A stretch of DNA of 64,000 bases from positions 75,287,001 through 75,351,000 of the forward strand of contig CM044312.1 of NCBI GenBank assembly GCA_024291935.2. The letters run 5' to 3'. This DNA comes from Okapia johnstoni. Taxonomy: Eukaryota > Chordata > Mammalia > Artiodactyla > Giraffidae. Positions 33,582-45,317 of the stretch are shown piece by piece. The position numbers and the translations under genes are program-made. Each line of letters starts with the position of its first letter. Within the stretch, counting starts at the first letter, position 1. A model generated the notes under the pieces. It was not told where the DNA came from. It did no database searches and was given only the letters and a program-made list of their open reading frames with translations.

Positions 33582-34959
33582 AATAAGTTTGGTATCAAAT
33601 ATACTTATGAATTTGGGAGCCTGAATTGGAGGTAGTGTGAAAGCACCCTAGAAGAACAGAAGAATAGCTATATTATATTATGTACATTATATATATTAAC
33701 TATATATAATTAATATTATGAAATATCTGTTTTAAAACACCATGGTTCAGACAGTCTTTGAGGCCCTGTAACAGAAGAATGGGAGAATCTTTCCAAATAT
33801 ATACTAATGAAATAATTCATTAAAACTCACAACTGCCTTACATTATATTACTTTTAATTGGCATCCCAACTTAAAAGTACCATGTCTCATTTTGCATATT
33901 TTATGGTTAAGGTATGTTGGTACCAAACTAATATTAAATAATAATTAAAGGCTACATTCTATAGCATCCCAGAATTAAACTATATTTTTTCAAAGACCAG
34001 AAGCCCCATAAATGCTGTTATGTTGTTACCTATGACAAGAAAATACTTTCAATTTCAACGTAACCCCTGGAGTTATAGTTACATTTGTGTTTATTCTTAT
34101 TTTCCAGAATATTATCTCTCTCACACACATACACTTTAAAGATAACTGAGGAGATTTTAAGGTATTTACTCATGTGTTCCTCTTAACCAATTTTGCACAT
34201 ACTGGCACATCTCCAATTAACACCAGGAATAAGGTTTGGGCTGGCTTTTACCTGTGAGTATAATTTCACTTGGGTTGACAACACATGGAGATATACCTAT
34301 TTACCTATCAAAACCACAGCAACAAAGCACACTAAAATGGGATTTCAGAGACCAAAGCAGACATTCTGCCTTGAAATTGATTCATTATAACTTTTTTATA
34401 ACATACTGGGGAAATCATCTAAAATAACTTGGCCCAAGAAGAGGAAAGAAAACTCATTTGTCTCCCTTGCATGCTTACCACAGTTGGCTTAAAGATCCTA
34501 AAACTATACACTAATAATGATGTACAGTTCATGCATTCCCCAGTTCAACAATTTACACGAACCAGTCTGCTACATGACTATCCTTACAAGAGTACTCTCC
34601 TGAGGTCACTGAGGCTGAACCTGGTGTGCCAGGGTCCCACAGCACATCAGTCATCTACCCTGACTTGCTTCAATGCCCCCTAGCCTTCTAAATCACCTAC
34701 CCTCACTTTATCAGGATCAGAGTATAGGGACTTTACTCTGAATTCAGGAGTTCTTTCAGCTCATGAATGTTCAGTAGTTTGTGTTCATGTAAACCATGCA
34801 ACTAACTTACTCAAATTAACAGAGAAAGTAAAACCATAGACACTAGCTATACAAACTAATGTAGATTTATTTGTTGGTATGTGCTGAAAACATAAAGATT
34901 TTTAAATCCATATAGTTAGAAAATCCAGGAAGCAGAAAAAGTTAAAAGGTGTCATTTAT
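33582..34959. other. Unique AT-rich sequence
   Basis: About 1.4 kb. AT simple sequence near 33665-33715. Open stretches 34193-34390, 34236-34427 and 34429-34683 have no recognisable domain. Confidence 0.5.
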
Positions 34960-35331
34960 TTGATGCTTTTGAACTGTGGTGTTGAAGAAGACTTTTGAGA
35001 ATCCCTTGGACTGCAAGGAGATTCAACCAGTCCATCCTAATGGAAATCAGTCCTGAATATTCATTGGAAGGACTGATGCTGAAGCTGAAACTCCAATACC
35101 TGATGCAAAGAACTGACTCATTGGAAAAGACCCTGATGCTGGGAAAGATTGAAGGTGGGAAGAGAAGGGGATGACAGAGGATGAGATGGCTGGATGGCAT
35201 CACTGACTCCGTAGACATGAGTTTGAGTAAGCTCTGGGAGTTGGTGATGGACAGGGAAGCCTCGCATGCTGTAGTCCATGGGGTTGCAAAGAGTTGGACA
35301 TGACTGAGCAACTGAACTAAACTGAACTGAT
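34960..35331 (+). mobile_element. BovB LINE, 3' end only
   Basis: From 'GATGCTTTTGAACTGTGGTG' to 'AACTGAACTAAACTGAACTG'. Collinear with the C-terminal domain and 3' tail, with a short deletion near 35098. Flanks ATTTATTTG and GATTTGTTG are only loosely alike, so no TSD is claimed. Confidence 0.92.
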
Positions 35332-37489
35332 TTGTTGCCCCCCAAAACAATATAAATTTAATTCTGCTCAAACAGTTCATCAATTAGGAAGCCATTAGCA
35401 CGACTACATTCCAAAAGGTCTTCCACCAAGAATAAACATTCTGCATTCACATAAAAGATCATCAGCTTCAAATCAGGAGTTCTGAATAATCTGTGTGAAC
35501 CAGGCATGCTATTTAAACTCTTGTAAGTCTCGGCTTCCTCAATATTAAAGGAACTTGCTTTTCATTAAGGTTCTTTCCCAGATATAAAATCTCATAATTT
35601 AATAACACACAGAGCCCTGTGATGGGTACAAAGGAAAGACATGCATTTCTGGAGGAACTAAGACAGCCTACAAGCAGAAAATTATTTTCATTTTAAGACT
35701 AAAATATCTTGAAAGCTACTTTAAAAACTTGCGCATTTTCTGATAACTTGGAACTGGAACATTTAGTTATGCTTTCAGGAAAATAGCTTTTTTATCCGAG
35801 TAAATAAATAATAGTTGTATTAACCCTATACTACATGTAAAATATTTTACCCTCCTATCATTGTCACCTGTCTTTCACAGGAATGGGGTCACAGACAGTT
35901 AGATTTTAGTTTCTGAGAAATAAATTTATGTACACAGCATTTTTTTAACCAATTAGAGAAACAATCTGTATATAATGTAAGTCACTTGCATAAATGGTGT
36001 TTAATGAGCAATGAAATAGGCTGATTCAAGTAACTCCGTTTTAGTTCCCCAGAAATTTTTTTTTTTTAAATATAGAATCTTGACTCTGGAAAGAGTTCAA
36101 ATATACATGTATATGCATGTAGTCCTCACCACTAAACAGGGAAGAATGAAGAGATTTTAAAAAGAAAAAAAGTTCATCTTTTTAATGCCAATTCATGTCT
36201 GAAAGCTAGAAAATAACTTGCCAACTGAATATCTGAATGGAAAACAACACTCATTTCAAAGTATCAAAAGAATGATGAGACAAAAATAGCAATGGAAAAT
36301 AGAATCATTCTCTCTAGCCAATTGAAGAAAATGGACTTTTCCCCCTAGTACTTTGCCACTATTATGAGGGCTTAGGAGGAATAAAACTCTGATTTTGAGA
36401 ATTATGGAATAAGAATGGTATAATCTCAGAAGTAAGTACTGAAGTGATTACAAGACCTAAAACCTCTAATCAGCTGCCAATTTGTGTGAGTTTTGCTTGG
36501 GAAGAAATTGCTCCAAAATTTCTTCTCTTCATTTTTGCTCCTCAGCTACTAATATAGATCTTGGATTTGCTTGTAACAAATATTCAACTGATTTTGCATT
36601 TTGAAAAAACAAGGCCAGAGCTTGAAGAAAAAATGTGTTTCATAATATAAGAAGTAAAGCCATTCAATTGTACCACCAAGTCCTGTAAAAACATCTGGAA
36701 GATTTTAACCATGTGCCATATTAAAACAAATGCTTTTGGTTCAATGAAGAAAACAACTTCAGAAAATGTACTTAAATTGACAGAAGTTTCTACATGCTAT
36801 AATAAAAAATCACTCTGAAGTTACCACTTGAATTGTAGCAATATGTAAGTCATCACTTTCAATTTTCTTTTCTTATTTGCTTGTTAAAAATGTTTCTGCT
36901 CCCCACCTGAATTTAATATGATTATTGAAGATTACCTTTGAATGTTGGAATAAAGCAATGCATTCATTAAAAAAAATTAACTTAGAAAACTCGGATGCAA
37001 CATGTGAAAGGTACTAGGTCAGGAATAATTTAGGATACCCCCGAGTTGGCAGCTGCACCTCTAACTTGATTTGAATCACCATATAGGCCTCCTGAACAAA
37101 ATTCCCTCTTCATTATCTGCCATTTGAATCTTAAAGCTTTTCAGGCTTGAGTTCTCAACTAAACTTGAACACACTGGAAGATAAAACACCATAAGCCATT
37201 ATCTCTAATTCACATACATCTCAGAGTTGGCAACCACTTGAGAGCCAAGATTCACAGGGTTGGGGAAAAAAGAGACAATAGGAACCAGGACAAGGAGAAG
37301 CTCAGAAAAAGAGAGGTAGAGTGGCATCAAATATAAAATTTATCTATTTTACCACTTAGCCTGGGGTCAGCCTCCAAATTTAATTCCCAAATCTACTGAC
37401 AGCATTCAAACAGAGCCCAGGGTACATTCTCAGGCTTTGTTCAGGACATTCAGATCCAAGCAAAAGAGGATCTGTTATCCATTTCTGTA
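35332..37489. other. Unique AT-rich sequence with a possible MIR
   Basis: About 2.2 kb. 35480-35600 ('CAGGCATGCTATTTAAACTC', 'CTCGGCTTCCTCAATATTAA') could be a decayed sense MIR. An 11-T run lies near 36057. Nothing else recognised. Confidence 0.4.
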
Positions 37490-38960
37490 ATCTGGCCTTT
37501 CAAGAATGTTATATGAATGGAATCATATAGTATGGAACATTTTGAGTTGTTTTGCATAATTCTCTGGAGATGTATTCAGGTTGTTTGTACCAAGTTCGGG
37601 ATTTTGGTATTCATGTTTTCTGAATATTCAATGGTATGAATGTATCATGGTTTGTTGAGCCATTTATCCACTGAAGGACATCTGGGTTGTTTCCCATTTG
37701 GGATTATTATGAAAACAATGCTATAAATATTTGTGTACAGATAGTTGTATGAGCATAAGTTTTCATTTTTCTGTACTAAGGGCCCAAGAGTGCAACTATT
37801 GGGTTATACAGTAATTACATGTTTACTTATTTTAAGAAATTGTCAAACTTTTTCCAGATGGTATAATTTCTATTTATGTGTTGCTGAATTATTTTTGCTA
37901 ATACATTTTTAAGGATTTCAGTGTCTACACTGGGGACACTGTTGAGGTATATTGGTCTGTCATTTTATTTTCTTGTATTTTATTTTGATGTAGGGTAATA
38001 CTAACTTCACAAAATGAATTGACAAGCACTCCTTTATTTAATATTTTCTGGAAAAGACTGTGTAGAATTGGTGTTAATTCTTGTTCAAGTTCTCAAAGAA
38101 ACCATCTGGACTTGGAATTTCCTTTCTGGAAGTTTCAAAATTACAAAATTCATTTTCCTTAATAGTTACACAGCTATTCAAATTATCTATTTTATATTGA
38201 ATGAGTTATGGTAGGTTGTACTTTTCAATGAATTAATCTATTCTGTCAGTGTTATCAAATTTATACATGTGAAGTTGTATCAATCCTTTATTGTCTTTTT
38301 TGATATCTGCATGATTTGTATTGATATCCTCTGTTTCATTACTTTTATCAGCAATTTGTGTCTTCTCTCTTTTGTCTATCTTGCTAAAGGTTTGTCAATC
38401 TTGATGAAGTTACTTTAAAAGTAACAAGTCTCGGTTTCATTTTCTCTATTTTCAGTCTCATGGATTTCTGTTTTTTTTTTCCCTTCTTCTTGTTTTGGGT
38501 TTATTTTGCTCTATTATTCTTGATTCTTGAGGTGCAAGCTTAGGTTATTGATCTGATCTGATCTGAGATCTACTCTGACATTTTCGCCTAATGTATGCAT
38601 TCAGTGTTACAAAAGTTCCACAAATACTGATATGCTATATTTTAATATTCATTCAGTACTATGTGTTTTAAAAAATTCCTTTGAGGCTTCCACTTTGACA
38701 CATGAATTACTTACATGCATATTATTTAATTTCAAAATGTTTGGAAATTTTTCTGTTATCATTTTGGTACTAATTGTTAGTTTGTTTTCACATGGTTGGA
38801 GAACATACTCTATATTATTTCCTTTTCCTGAATTTGTTGACATTTGTTTTATGACCCATGATATGCCATATTTCAGAATACGTTTTATCATCACTTGAAA
38901 AGAAAGTAGATTCTGGTGTTGCTGAACAGAATTTATCAGATTCTGGTTTTAAAATCCCCA
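37490..38960 (-). mobile_element. Old L1 LINE, ORF2 and 3' part
   Basis: Antisense L1 in two collinear blocks. 37490-37870 is the ORF2 end/3' side: 'GAATGGAATCATATAGTATG', 'CATTTATCCACTGAAGGACA', 'ACAATGCTATAAATATTTGT'. 37900-38960 is further upstream in ORF2: 'AACCATCTGGACTTGGAATT', 'GCTAAAGGTTTGTCAATCTT', 'TTGAGGTGCAAGCTTAGGTT', 'GACCCATGATATGCC'. A large internal deletion separates them. Frames are destroyed. A small GATCT tandem lies at about 38550-38573. Confidence 0.85.
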
Positions 38961-39139
38961 AATAAATCTGCTCTCCATCAACAATGCACACCCTTAAATG
39001 GCAGGGGCTCTACATCACTTCCCTTCCAGATACATTTGTTTAAAAAAAATTAATGGTATTGAATATATCTTAAACTTCTAACTCTATTCTCTCCAACTTT
39101 ATACATTATTAATTTGTGAAAAGACTGACACTCTTTACA

Positions 39140-39265
39140 AGTTTTAGAGTGCTTTCCTGTATAGTAATTAACATGATCCTCACACCATCTCTCTGGAATA
39201 TTTGCTGGATATGATTAACATCTCCTTTTTTTGCTGATGATTAAGCTGATGCAACTAATGCAAAA
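39140..39265 (-). mobile_element. MIR SINE relic
   Basis: 'GAGTGCTTTCCTGTATAGTA', 'TTAACATGATCCTCACACCA', 'AACATCTCC...GCTGATGATTAAGCTGATGC' follow antisense MIR order. Diverged. Confidence 0.5.
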
Positions 39266-39324
39266 CAAATATAGGCAATCGCAGGTTCACATTCTGCACT
39301 GCAGAAATTTAGTTGCTGTCTGAG

Positions 39325-39550
39325 TTACTATAGGAGAGTGGTTGGATTTGAACTCTGACTCTGATAAGTACTAGTAGAGTGACTCGGACTAGTCAGCTAA
39401 TCCTTTAAATCAGTTTCTTTATCTTTAAAATGGGAATTATGGCACTATGTACCTCAAAGGGTTCTGTAAGTGTTGAAAGAGTTAATACTAGTAGCAAGCT
39501 TATATATCAGGGCCTGGGACAGAATATATGTGCTACCTGTGCTGGCTATG
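39325..39550 (+). mobile_element. MIR SINE relic
   Basis: Clear sense MIR: 'GATTTGAACTCTGACTCTGA', 'AATCAGTTTCTTTATCTTTA', 'AAAATGGGAATTATGGCACT', 'CTCAAAGGGTTCTGTAAGTG', 'GCCTGGGACAGAATATATG'. Confidence 0.8.
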
Positions 39551-40425
39551 ATTGTATATTGCCTATGATGGGAAAAAAAGGGAAAACAGTCAATGAAATT
39601 CAGCAGGTCAATATCCTCGAATTTGACTTCCATTGTCACTATTTTAAAGATAATAAAAGTAAAACACCAAGATAAATAAACTTAAAAATGTAAATTCAAA
39701 GGCCTGGTTAGCTTTGGTATTTAAAAAATATTTTTTTCATAGTCTAAAGTGCTTATCCCTCTGTTTTTTCACCATCATGCTTTATAAACTGTGACCCAGA
39801 ATAACACGGCTAAATGGATTTGGGTCTAAATAACACATTTTATATTCTAACACTGCAAACTCCTTAAACTACTTTAGAAAACTGTGGAACAGAGCAGTTT
39901 GTTCTTATTAAAAAACATATGCTTCAGTTCAGTTTAATCGCGCAGTTGTGTCCGACTCTTTGTGACCCCATGAACTGCAGCATGCGAGGCCTCCCTGTCC
40001 ATCACCAACTCCCAAAGCTTACTCAAACTCATGTCCATAAAGTCAGTGATGCCATCCCACCATCTCATCCACTGTCACCCACTTCTCCTCCTGCCTTCAA
40101 TCTTATCCGGCATCAGGGTCTTTTGAAATGAGTCAGTTCTTTGCATTAGGTGGCCAAAGTATTGGAGTTTCAGCTCAGCATCAGTCCTTCCAATGAAAAT
40201 TCAGGACTGATTTCCTATAGGATGGAATGATTGGATCTCCTTGCAGTCCAAGGGATTCTCAAGAGTCTTCTCCAACACCACAGTTCAAAAGCATCAATTC
40301 TTCAGCGCTCAGCTTTCTTTATAGTCCAACTCTCACATCCATACCTGACTACTGGAAAAACCACAGCTTTGACTAGATGGCACTTTGTTGGTAAAGTAAT
40401 GACTCTACTTTTTAATACACTTTCT

Positions 40426-40435
40426 AGGTTGGTCA
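40426..40435 (+). repeat. TSD of the BOV-A2 at 40436-40689 (left copy)
   Basis: AGGTTGGTCA here recurs at 40690-40699. The BovB sequence is collinear across the SINE once one copy is removed, which confirms the insertion. Confidence 0.9.
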
Positions 40436-40689
40436 CTCCAGTACTCTTGCCTGGAAAATCCCATGGATGGAGGAGCCTGGTAGGCTGCAGCCCATGGGGT
40501 CGCTAAGAGTCGGATATGACTGAGCGACTTCACTTTCACTTTTCCCTTTCACGCACTGGAGAAGCAAATGGCAGCCCACTCCAGTTTTCTTGCCTGGAGA
40601 ATCCCAGGGACGGCGGAGCCTGGTGGGCTGCCGTCTATGGGGTCACGCAGAGTCGGACACGACTGAAGTGACTTAGCAGCAGCAGCAGC
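40436..40689 (+). mobile_element. BOV-A2 dimeric SINE inside BovB
   Basis: Starts at 'CTCCAGTACTCTTGCCTGGA' (head trimmed). Two BovA monomers are joined by 'CACTTTCACTTTTCCCTTTC'. It ends 'GACTGAAGTGACTTAGCAGC' with an (AGC)5 tail at 40675-40689. It lies in the opposite orientation to its BovB host and is therefore younger than it. Confidence 0.95.
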
Positions 40690-40880
40690 AGGTTGGTCAT
40701 AACTTTTCCTCCAAGGAGTATGTCTTTTAATTTCATGGCTGCAGTCACCATCTGCAGTGATTTTGGAGCCCCTCCCCCTCCCCAAAATAAAGTCTCTCAC
40801 TGTTTCCATTGTTTCCCCATCTATTTGCTATGAAGTGATTGGACTGGATGCCATGATCTTTGTTTTTTGAACGTTGAGTT

Positions 40881-41597
40881 TTAAGCCAACTTTTCACTCT
40901 CCTCTTTCACTTTCATCAAGAAGCTCTTTAGTTCTTCACTTTCTGCCATAAGGGTGGTGTCATCTGCATATCTCAGGTTATTGATATTTCTCCCAGAAAT
41001 CTTGATTCTAGCTTGTGCTTCATCCAGTCCAGCGTTTCTCATGATGTACTCTGCATATAAATTAAATAAGCCGGGTGACAATATACAGCCTCGACGTACT
41101 CCTTTCTCTATTTGGAACCAGTCTGTTGTTCCATGTCCAGTTCTAACTGTTGCTTCCTGACCTGCACACAAACTTCTCCTGAGGCAGGTCAGGTGGTCTG
41201 GTATTCCCATATCTTTCAGAATTTTCCACAGCCTGTGGTGATCCACATAGTCAAAGGCTTTGGCATAGTCAGTAAAGCAGAAATAGATGTTTTTCTGGAA
41301 CTCTCTTGCTTTATCGATGATCCAGCGGATGTTGGCAATTTGATCTCTGGTTCCTCTGCCTTTTCTAAAACCAGCTTGAACATCTGGAAGTTCACGGTTC
41401 ATGTATTGCTGAAGACTGGCTTGGAGAATTTTGAGCATTATTTTGCTAGTGTGTGAGATGAGTGCAATTGTGCGGTAGTTTGAGCATTCTTTGGCATTAC
41501 CTTTCTTTGGGATTGGAATGAAAACTGACCTTTTCCAGTCCTGTGGCCACAGATGAGTTTTCCAAATTTGCTGGCATATTGAATGCAGCACTTTCAC
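40881..41597 (-). pseudogene. BovB RT core, open over 238 codons
   Basis: A minus-strand open frame covering the polymerase core. Motif A is TDYAKAFDYVDHHRLW (catalytic-type Asp present), motif B is GVRRGCILSPGLFNLY (family Gln replaced by Arg in VRQG), and motif C is NLRYADDTTLMAES. It also has 'AGFRKGRGTRDQIANIRW'. Frame and active-site residues survive here, unlike the 4077-7749 copy. It lacks EN and the C-terminal domain in frame, so it is not an autonomous protein. Codons downstream (3') are split by the SINE. Confidence 0.85.
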
Positions 41598-42386
41598 AGC
41601 ATCATCTTTTAGGATTTGAACTAGCTCAACTGAATTCCATCACCTCCATTACCTTTGTTCGTAATGATGCTTCCTAAGGCCCACTTGACTTCGCATTCCA
41701 GGATGTCTGGTTCTAAGTGGTTGTCTGGATCATGAAGATCTTTTTCATATAGTCCTTCTGTGTATTCTTGCCACCTCTTAGTATCTTATGCTTCTGTTAG
41801 GTCCATACCATTTCTGTTTTTTATTGTGCCATCTTTGCGTGAACTGTTTCCTTGGTATCTGTCATTTTCTTGAAGAGATCTCTAATCTTTCCCATTCTAT
41901 TGTTTTCTTCTATTTCGTTGCATTGATCACTGAGGAAGGCTGTCTTATCTCTCCTTGCTATACTTTGGAACTCTGCAGTCAAACAGGTATATCTTTCCTT
42001 TTCTCCTTTGCCTTTCATTTCTGTTCTTTTCACAGCTATTTGTAAGGCCTCTGCAGACAACCATTTGGCTTTTTTTGCATTTCTTTTTCTTGGGGAGGGT
42101 CTTGATCACTGCCTCCTGTACAATGGCATGAACAAGCCATTCATCCATTCAACTATGGATGAATGGCCATCCATAGTTCTTCAGGCACTCTTTCTATCAG
42201 ATCGAATCCCTTGAATCTATTTTTAACTTCCACTGTATAATTGTAAGGGATTTGATTTAGGTTATATCTGAATAGTCTTGTGGTTTTCCCTACTTTCTTC
42301 AATTTAAGTCTGAATTTGGTAATAAAGAGTTCATGACTTCAACAAACAACAGAAGTTCAAGAGCATGATCATCTTTTGAAAACTAG

Positions 42387-42395
42387 TCTGGTATA
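42387..42395 (+). repeat. TSD around the SINE pair 42396-42701 (left copy)
   Basis: TCTGGTATA at 42387-42395 is repeated at 42702-42710, bracketing both SINE units together. Confidence 0.75.
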
Positions 42396-42701
42396 CTGGA
42401 TAATCCCATGGACGGAGTAGCCTCGTAGGCTACAGTCCATGGGGTCACAAAGAGTCGGACACGACTGAGCAACTTTACTTTAGGGCTTCCCTGGTGGCTC
42501 AGACAGTAAAGCGGCTGCCTGCATTGTGGGAGACCTGGGTTTGATCCCTGGGTGAGGAAGATCCCCTGGAGAAGGAAATGACAACCTACTCCAGTACTCT
42601 TGGCCAGGAAAATTCCATGGATGGAGGAGCTTGGCAGACTACAGTCCATGGGGCCACAAAGAGTCGGACACGACTGAGCAACTTCACTTTCTTTCTTTCT
42701 T
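42396..42701 (+). mobile_element. BovA fragment fused to a complete Bov-tA SINE
   Basis: The first unit, 42396-42482, is a BovA tail part ('ATCCCATGGACGGAGTAGCC' to 'ACACGACTGAGCAACTTTAC'). The second, 42483-42701, is a full Bov-tA from 'GGGCTTCCCTGGTGGCTCAG' to 'CACGACTGAGCAACTTCACT' plus a (TTTC)3-4 tail. One TSD surrounds the pair. They either moved as one transcript or the second inserted precisely at the tail of the first. Confidence 0.9.
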
Positions 42702-42710
42702 TCTGGTATA

Positions 42711-43349
42711 ACATGAAAAATTCAACATCTTTACTATACATACTATGCTCCATGAGATGTAGAAAAGTTCTTTGTTTGACAAACAAAAATTTCTCCAAGG
42801 CTCTGACTATTTGATAAATATGTTTTCCCCCACTCTCAGTATTTGTAATAAATGACACAGATTAATAGTTTGCTGATAAAATAATACAAAAAACCAAATA
42901 AATATTAGAATAGCTTTTTTAGATTGCCTCATATTTCCACATTGTTATTAAAGAAATGAATGAAAGTATTTGTAAAAGTAAATGCAAGCCAGACAGATTA
43001 GGTTTATTGAGCTAAGGAAAATGTCTCTCCACGTATTGCACATGAATGTAAATGCAATCCTTCTAATTTCAAGGGGGTTAGGGACACGTCATGATGTAAT
43101 TGTTTGGAGAATCAAAGCTTCTCTGGGTGTTTACTAATTTAATAATTAAAATAATCAGAATAAAGATCATTCATATCCACCCTTGAAAGTAAATTATTTA
43201 CAAGTAGATTTTCTAATTTGGGGAAGAAATATCATCCTTTTTGATAAATATTGCAGAGTGAGCCTAAAAGGTACCATCTTTCAAGTGCATCACATACAGC
43301 CATATAAATTACGTGTGTTGTTCATAATCAAATCACTAAAATAGAAATT
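42711..43349. other. Unique AT-rich sequence
   Basis: No recognised feature. Confidence 0.45.
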
Positions 43350-43990
43350 AGTTAAGCATGTGCTAAACACAAAGCCTTTTGCTGGACAGCAAGTGAAAGC
43401 TAAATTCTTACCCTCCAAGTTTATAGTCTAACAAAAGTGACAACCACAGGTTATAACCATGAATCCTAAACTTTATGAATCAGTCGAACATCTTTGAATA
43501 TTAGAACTTCAGATGGCATAAAGGAAATAAAAAACAGTCCAAACAATTTTTCCTATTGTTTGACTTAGCATGTGTACATAGAAGCATCAGTATGTCCTAT
43601 GCTCTTCCCATGATCATCTTTACACATTCTCATAATGAGATAGTTATCCCGACAAACTTGTCTTTCATTCTCTGGAGAAAACATTCTCCCATGTTCCAGT
43701 AAACACGTCACCTTACTTTGTTGCTGACTTGATATAATGCTATGTCTCTTAGGTGACATGGATTTTAGGAGACCAGCACAGGAAAAGGCAATGAGCTGTA
43801 CTAGTCAGCAATTATTGCACAGAAGAGGAGGGATTCAAGTTGGGTCTTGAAGGATATAGAGAAGAATTTAAGACATCAAGAGTGTGAACAAAGGCCTACA
43901 GGTGGGAAAGCACAAGGCACATCTGAAGGCCAATGAAGTATACCTAGAAGGTTGGGGTGGTAAATTAGATCAGTTGAATAGCTTACAAAA
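43350..43990 (-). mobile_element. L2 LINE relic
   Basis: Antisense L2 in two blocks. 43360-43460: 'AGCATGTGCTAAACACAAAG', 'ACCCTCCAAGTTTATAGTCT'. 43790-43990: 'GAGGGATTCAAGTTGGGTCT', 'TGAAGGATATAGAGAAGAAT', 'GTGTGAACAAAGGCCTACAG', 'GGGAAAGCACAAGGC'. The middle is too diverged to call. Confidence 0.6.
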
Positions 43991-44033
43991 ATACTAAGCA
44001 TATAAATTAAATAGAAATTTAATAGACAACCTA

Positions 44034-44111
44034 TCAGGCTAGTCAGTTCAGTTCAGTTGCTCAGTCGTATCCGACTCTTGTGACCCCATGAATTGCAGCA
44101 CGCTCAGGCTA
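44034..44111 (-). mobile_element. 62-bp BovB stub with TSD
   Basis: 44042-44103 is the antisense extreme 3' end of BovB ('CAGTTCAGTTGCTCAGTCGT' to 'ATGAATTGCAGCACGC'). TCAGGCTA at 44034-44041 is repeated at 44104-44111, so this looks like a complete but extremely 5'-truncated insertion. Confidence 0.8.
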
Positions 44112-44774
44112 ATAAATTTCAAATATCTTCTACAGACAAAGGAAAGCCACCCATGTTTACTAGCAATGCTTTGTTCTGATGGTGGCATGTAGACGGAAGG
44201 GTAGGAGGGACAGTAGTGCTGAGCAGCGCAAACAAGGTATTAAAGACAAAGGGAGTATACGAGAAATCTGGCTGGAGGTGGGAAGGCTCCAAACAACAAT
44301 TATGAAAGGAAAAAAAAAATTGGAAAAAGAAACAACATAAAAGAAGAAGCAAACAGTATGTTGTGACTACAGTGAACAGAAATTTTGTAAACTTTTTTTT
44401 ACTAGTACTTATTAATTTTTCTAGCTTTACTGAGATAGAATTCACAAATAAAATCATGCATATTTAAGGTATACAATGTGAAAATTATAATCAGAACCTA
44501 AAATAGTTGAACAGAAGCAGAGAGTAGAATGGTGGTTACTCTCGGTATAATATACTTGTAAATCTGCTAGGATTACAAATATTTTAGGTATATATTAATT
44601 AAATACAGGTCTAAACAATTATATAATCTCCATAAAATACTCCCAACCATTCTTCCTATTTCTTCTACTATAGCACTAATTCCATAAATTGGTTGAGACA
44701 AGGCTAGAAGTGTGAACATACTAAAGCCATTGTGAGGAAGTTTATTAGAAAGCACACTATCTTTTTCAAGGTAC
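44112..44774. other. Unique sequence, possible L1M scrap
   Basis: 44415-44480 ('TCTAGCTTTACTGAGATAGA', 'ATTTAAGGTATACAATGTG') resembles an old L1M 3' region, too short to be firm. The 112-codon minus-strand open stretch 44119-44457 is hydrophobic (LLLLLCCFFFQFF) because of T-rich DNA and has no family resemblance. Confidence 0.35.
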
Positions 44775-44784
44775 TCATACAACA

Positions 44785-45001
44785 GATCATTCCCTGGTAG
44801 CTCAGACGGTAAAGAATCTGCTTGCAATGCGGGAGACTTGGGTTTGATCCCTGGGTTGGGAATATCCCCTGGAGAAGGAAATAGCAACCTCACTCCAGTA
44901 TTCTTGCTGGAGAATTCCAAGGACAGAGGAGCCTGGCAGGCTACAGTCCATGGGGTCGCAAAAAGTCAGACATGACTGAGCGACTTTAATATTCACATTC
45001 A
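44785..45001 (+). mobile_element. Bov-tA SINE
   Basis: 'TTCCCTGGTAGCTCAGACGG', 'TTGGGTTTGATCCCTGGGTT', to 'CAGACATGACTGAGCGACTT' and a short ATTCACATTCAC tail. CATACAACA at 44776-44784 and 45002-45010 is the TSD. Confidence 0.93.
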
Positions 45002-45099
45002 CATACAACACACAGTAGACTAAAATCTACTACACTTACTATATTAAATACAATTGTTTATTTTATGGTTTCACATATCTGTATATACACATATATATA

Positions 45100-45317
45100 G
45101 GCTTCCCTGGTGACGTAGTAGTAAGAATCCACCTGCAATGCAGCAGCTGCAGGAGACGCGGGTTTGATCCTGGATTGGGAAGATCCCCTGGAGGAGATTA
45201 TGGCAACCCACTCCAAGATTCTTGCCCAGAGAACCCCATGGACAGAGGAGCCTGATGGGTTATAGTCCATGGGTATGCAAAGAATCAGACATAACTGAAG
45301 TGACTGCATGCACACAC
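45100..45317 (+). mobile_element. Bov-tA SINE with CA-repeat tail
   Basis: 'GGCTTCCCTGGTGACGTAGT' with a small internal duplication (GCAGCAGCTGCAGG), 'GCGGGTTTGATCCTGGATTG', to 'GACATAACTGAAGTGACTGC', then ATGCACACACACATGCATG and (CA)n. The tail of this SINE is the source of the duplication at 45251-45472. Confidence 0.9.

Larger units (their letters stand above)
39922..42336 (-). mobile_element. BovB LINE, 5'-truncated, split by a SINE
   Basis: Antisense BovB from its 3' terminus ('TTCAGTTCAGTTTAATCGCG') to the EN/RT boundary ('GTAATAAAGAGTTCATGAC', complement of the SDHELL codons). A BOV-A2 SINE at 40436-40689 interrupts it. About 2.1 kb of BovB sequence. No TSD for the BovB itself is evident. 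Confidence 0.94.

Noticed and set aside
38550..38573. GATCT tandem repeat
   Set aside because: Only a few short units in old L1 sequence; no sign of a functional site.
42138..42170. Short palindrome (CCATTCATCC ... GGATGAATGG)
   Set aside because: Lies inside decayed BovB and is explained by a small local duplication; too short to call a structural RNA.
44119..44457. 112-codon hydrophobic open stretch on the minus strand
   Set aside because: The hydrophobic run reflects A-rich plus-strand DNA (poly-Phe/Leu codons); no topology or family recognised.
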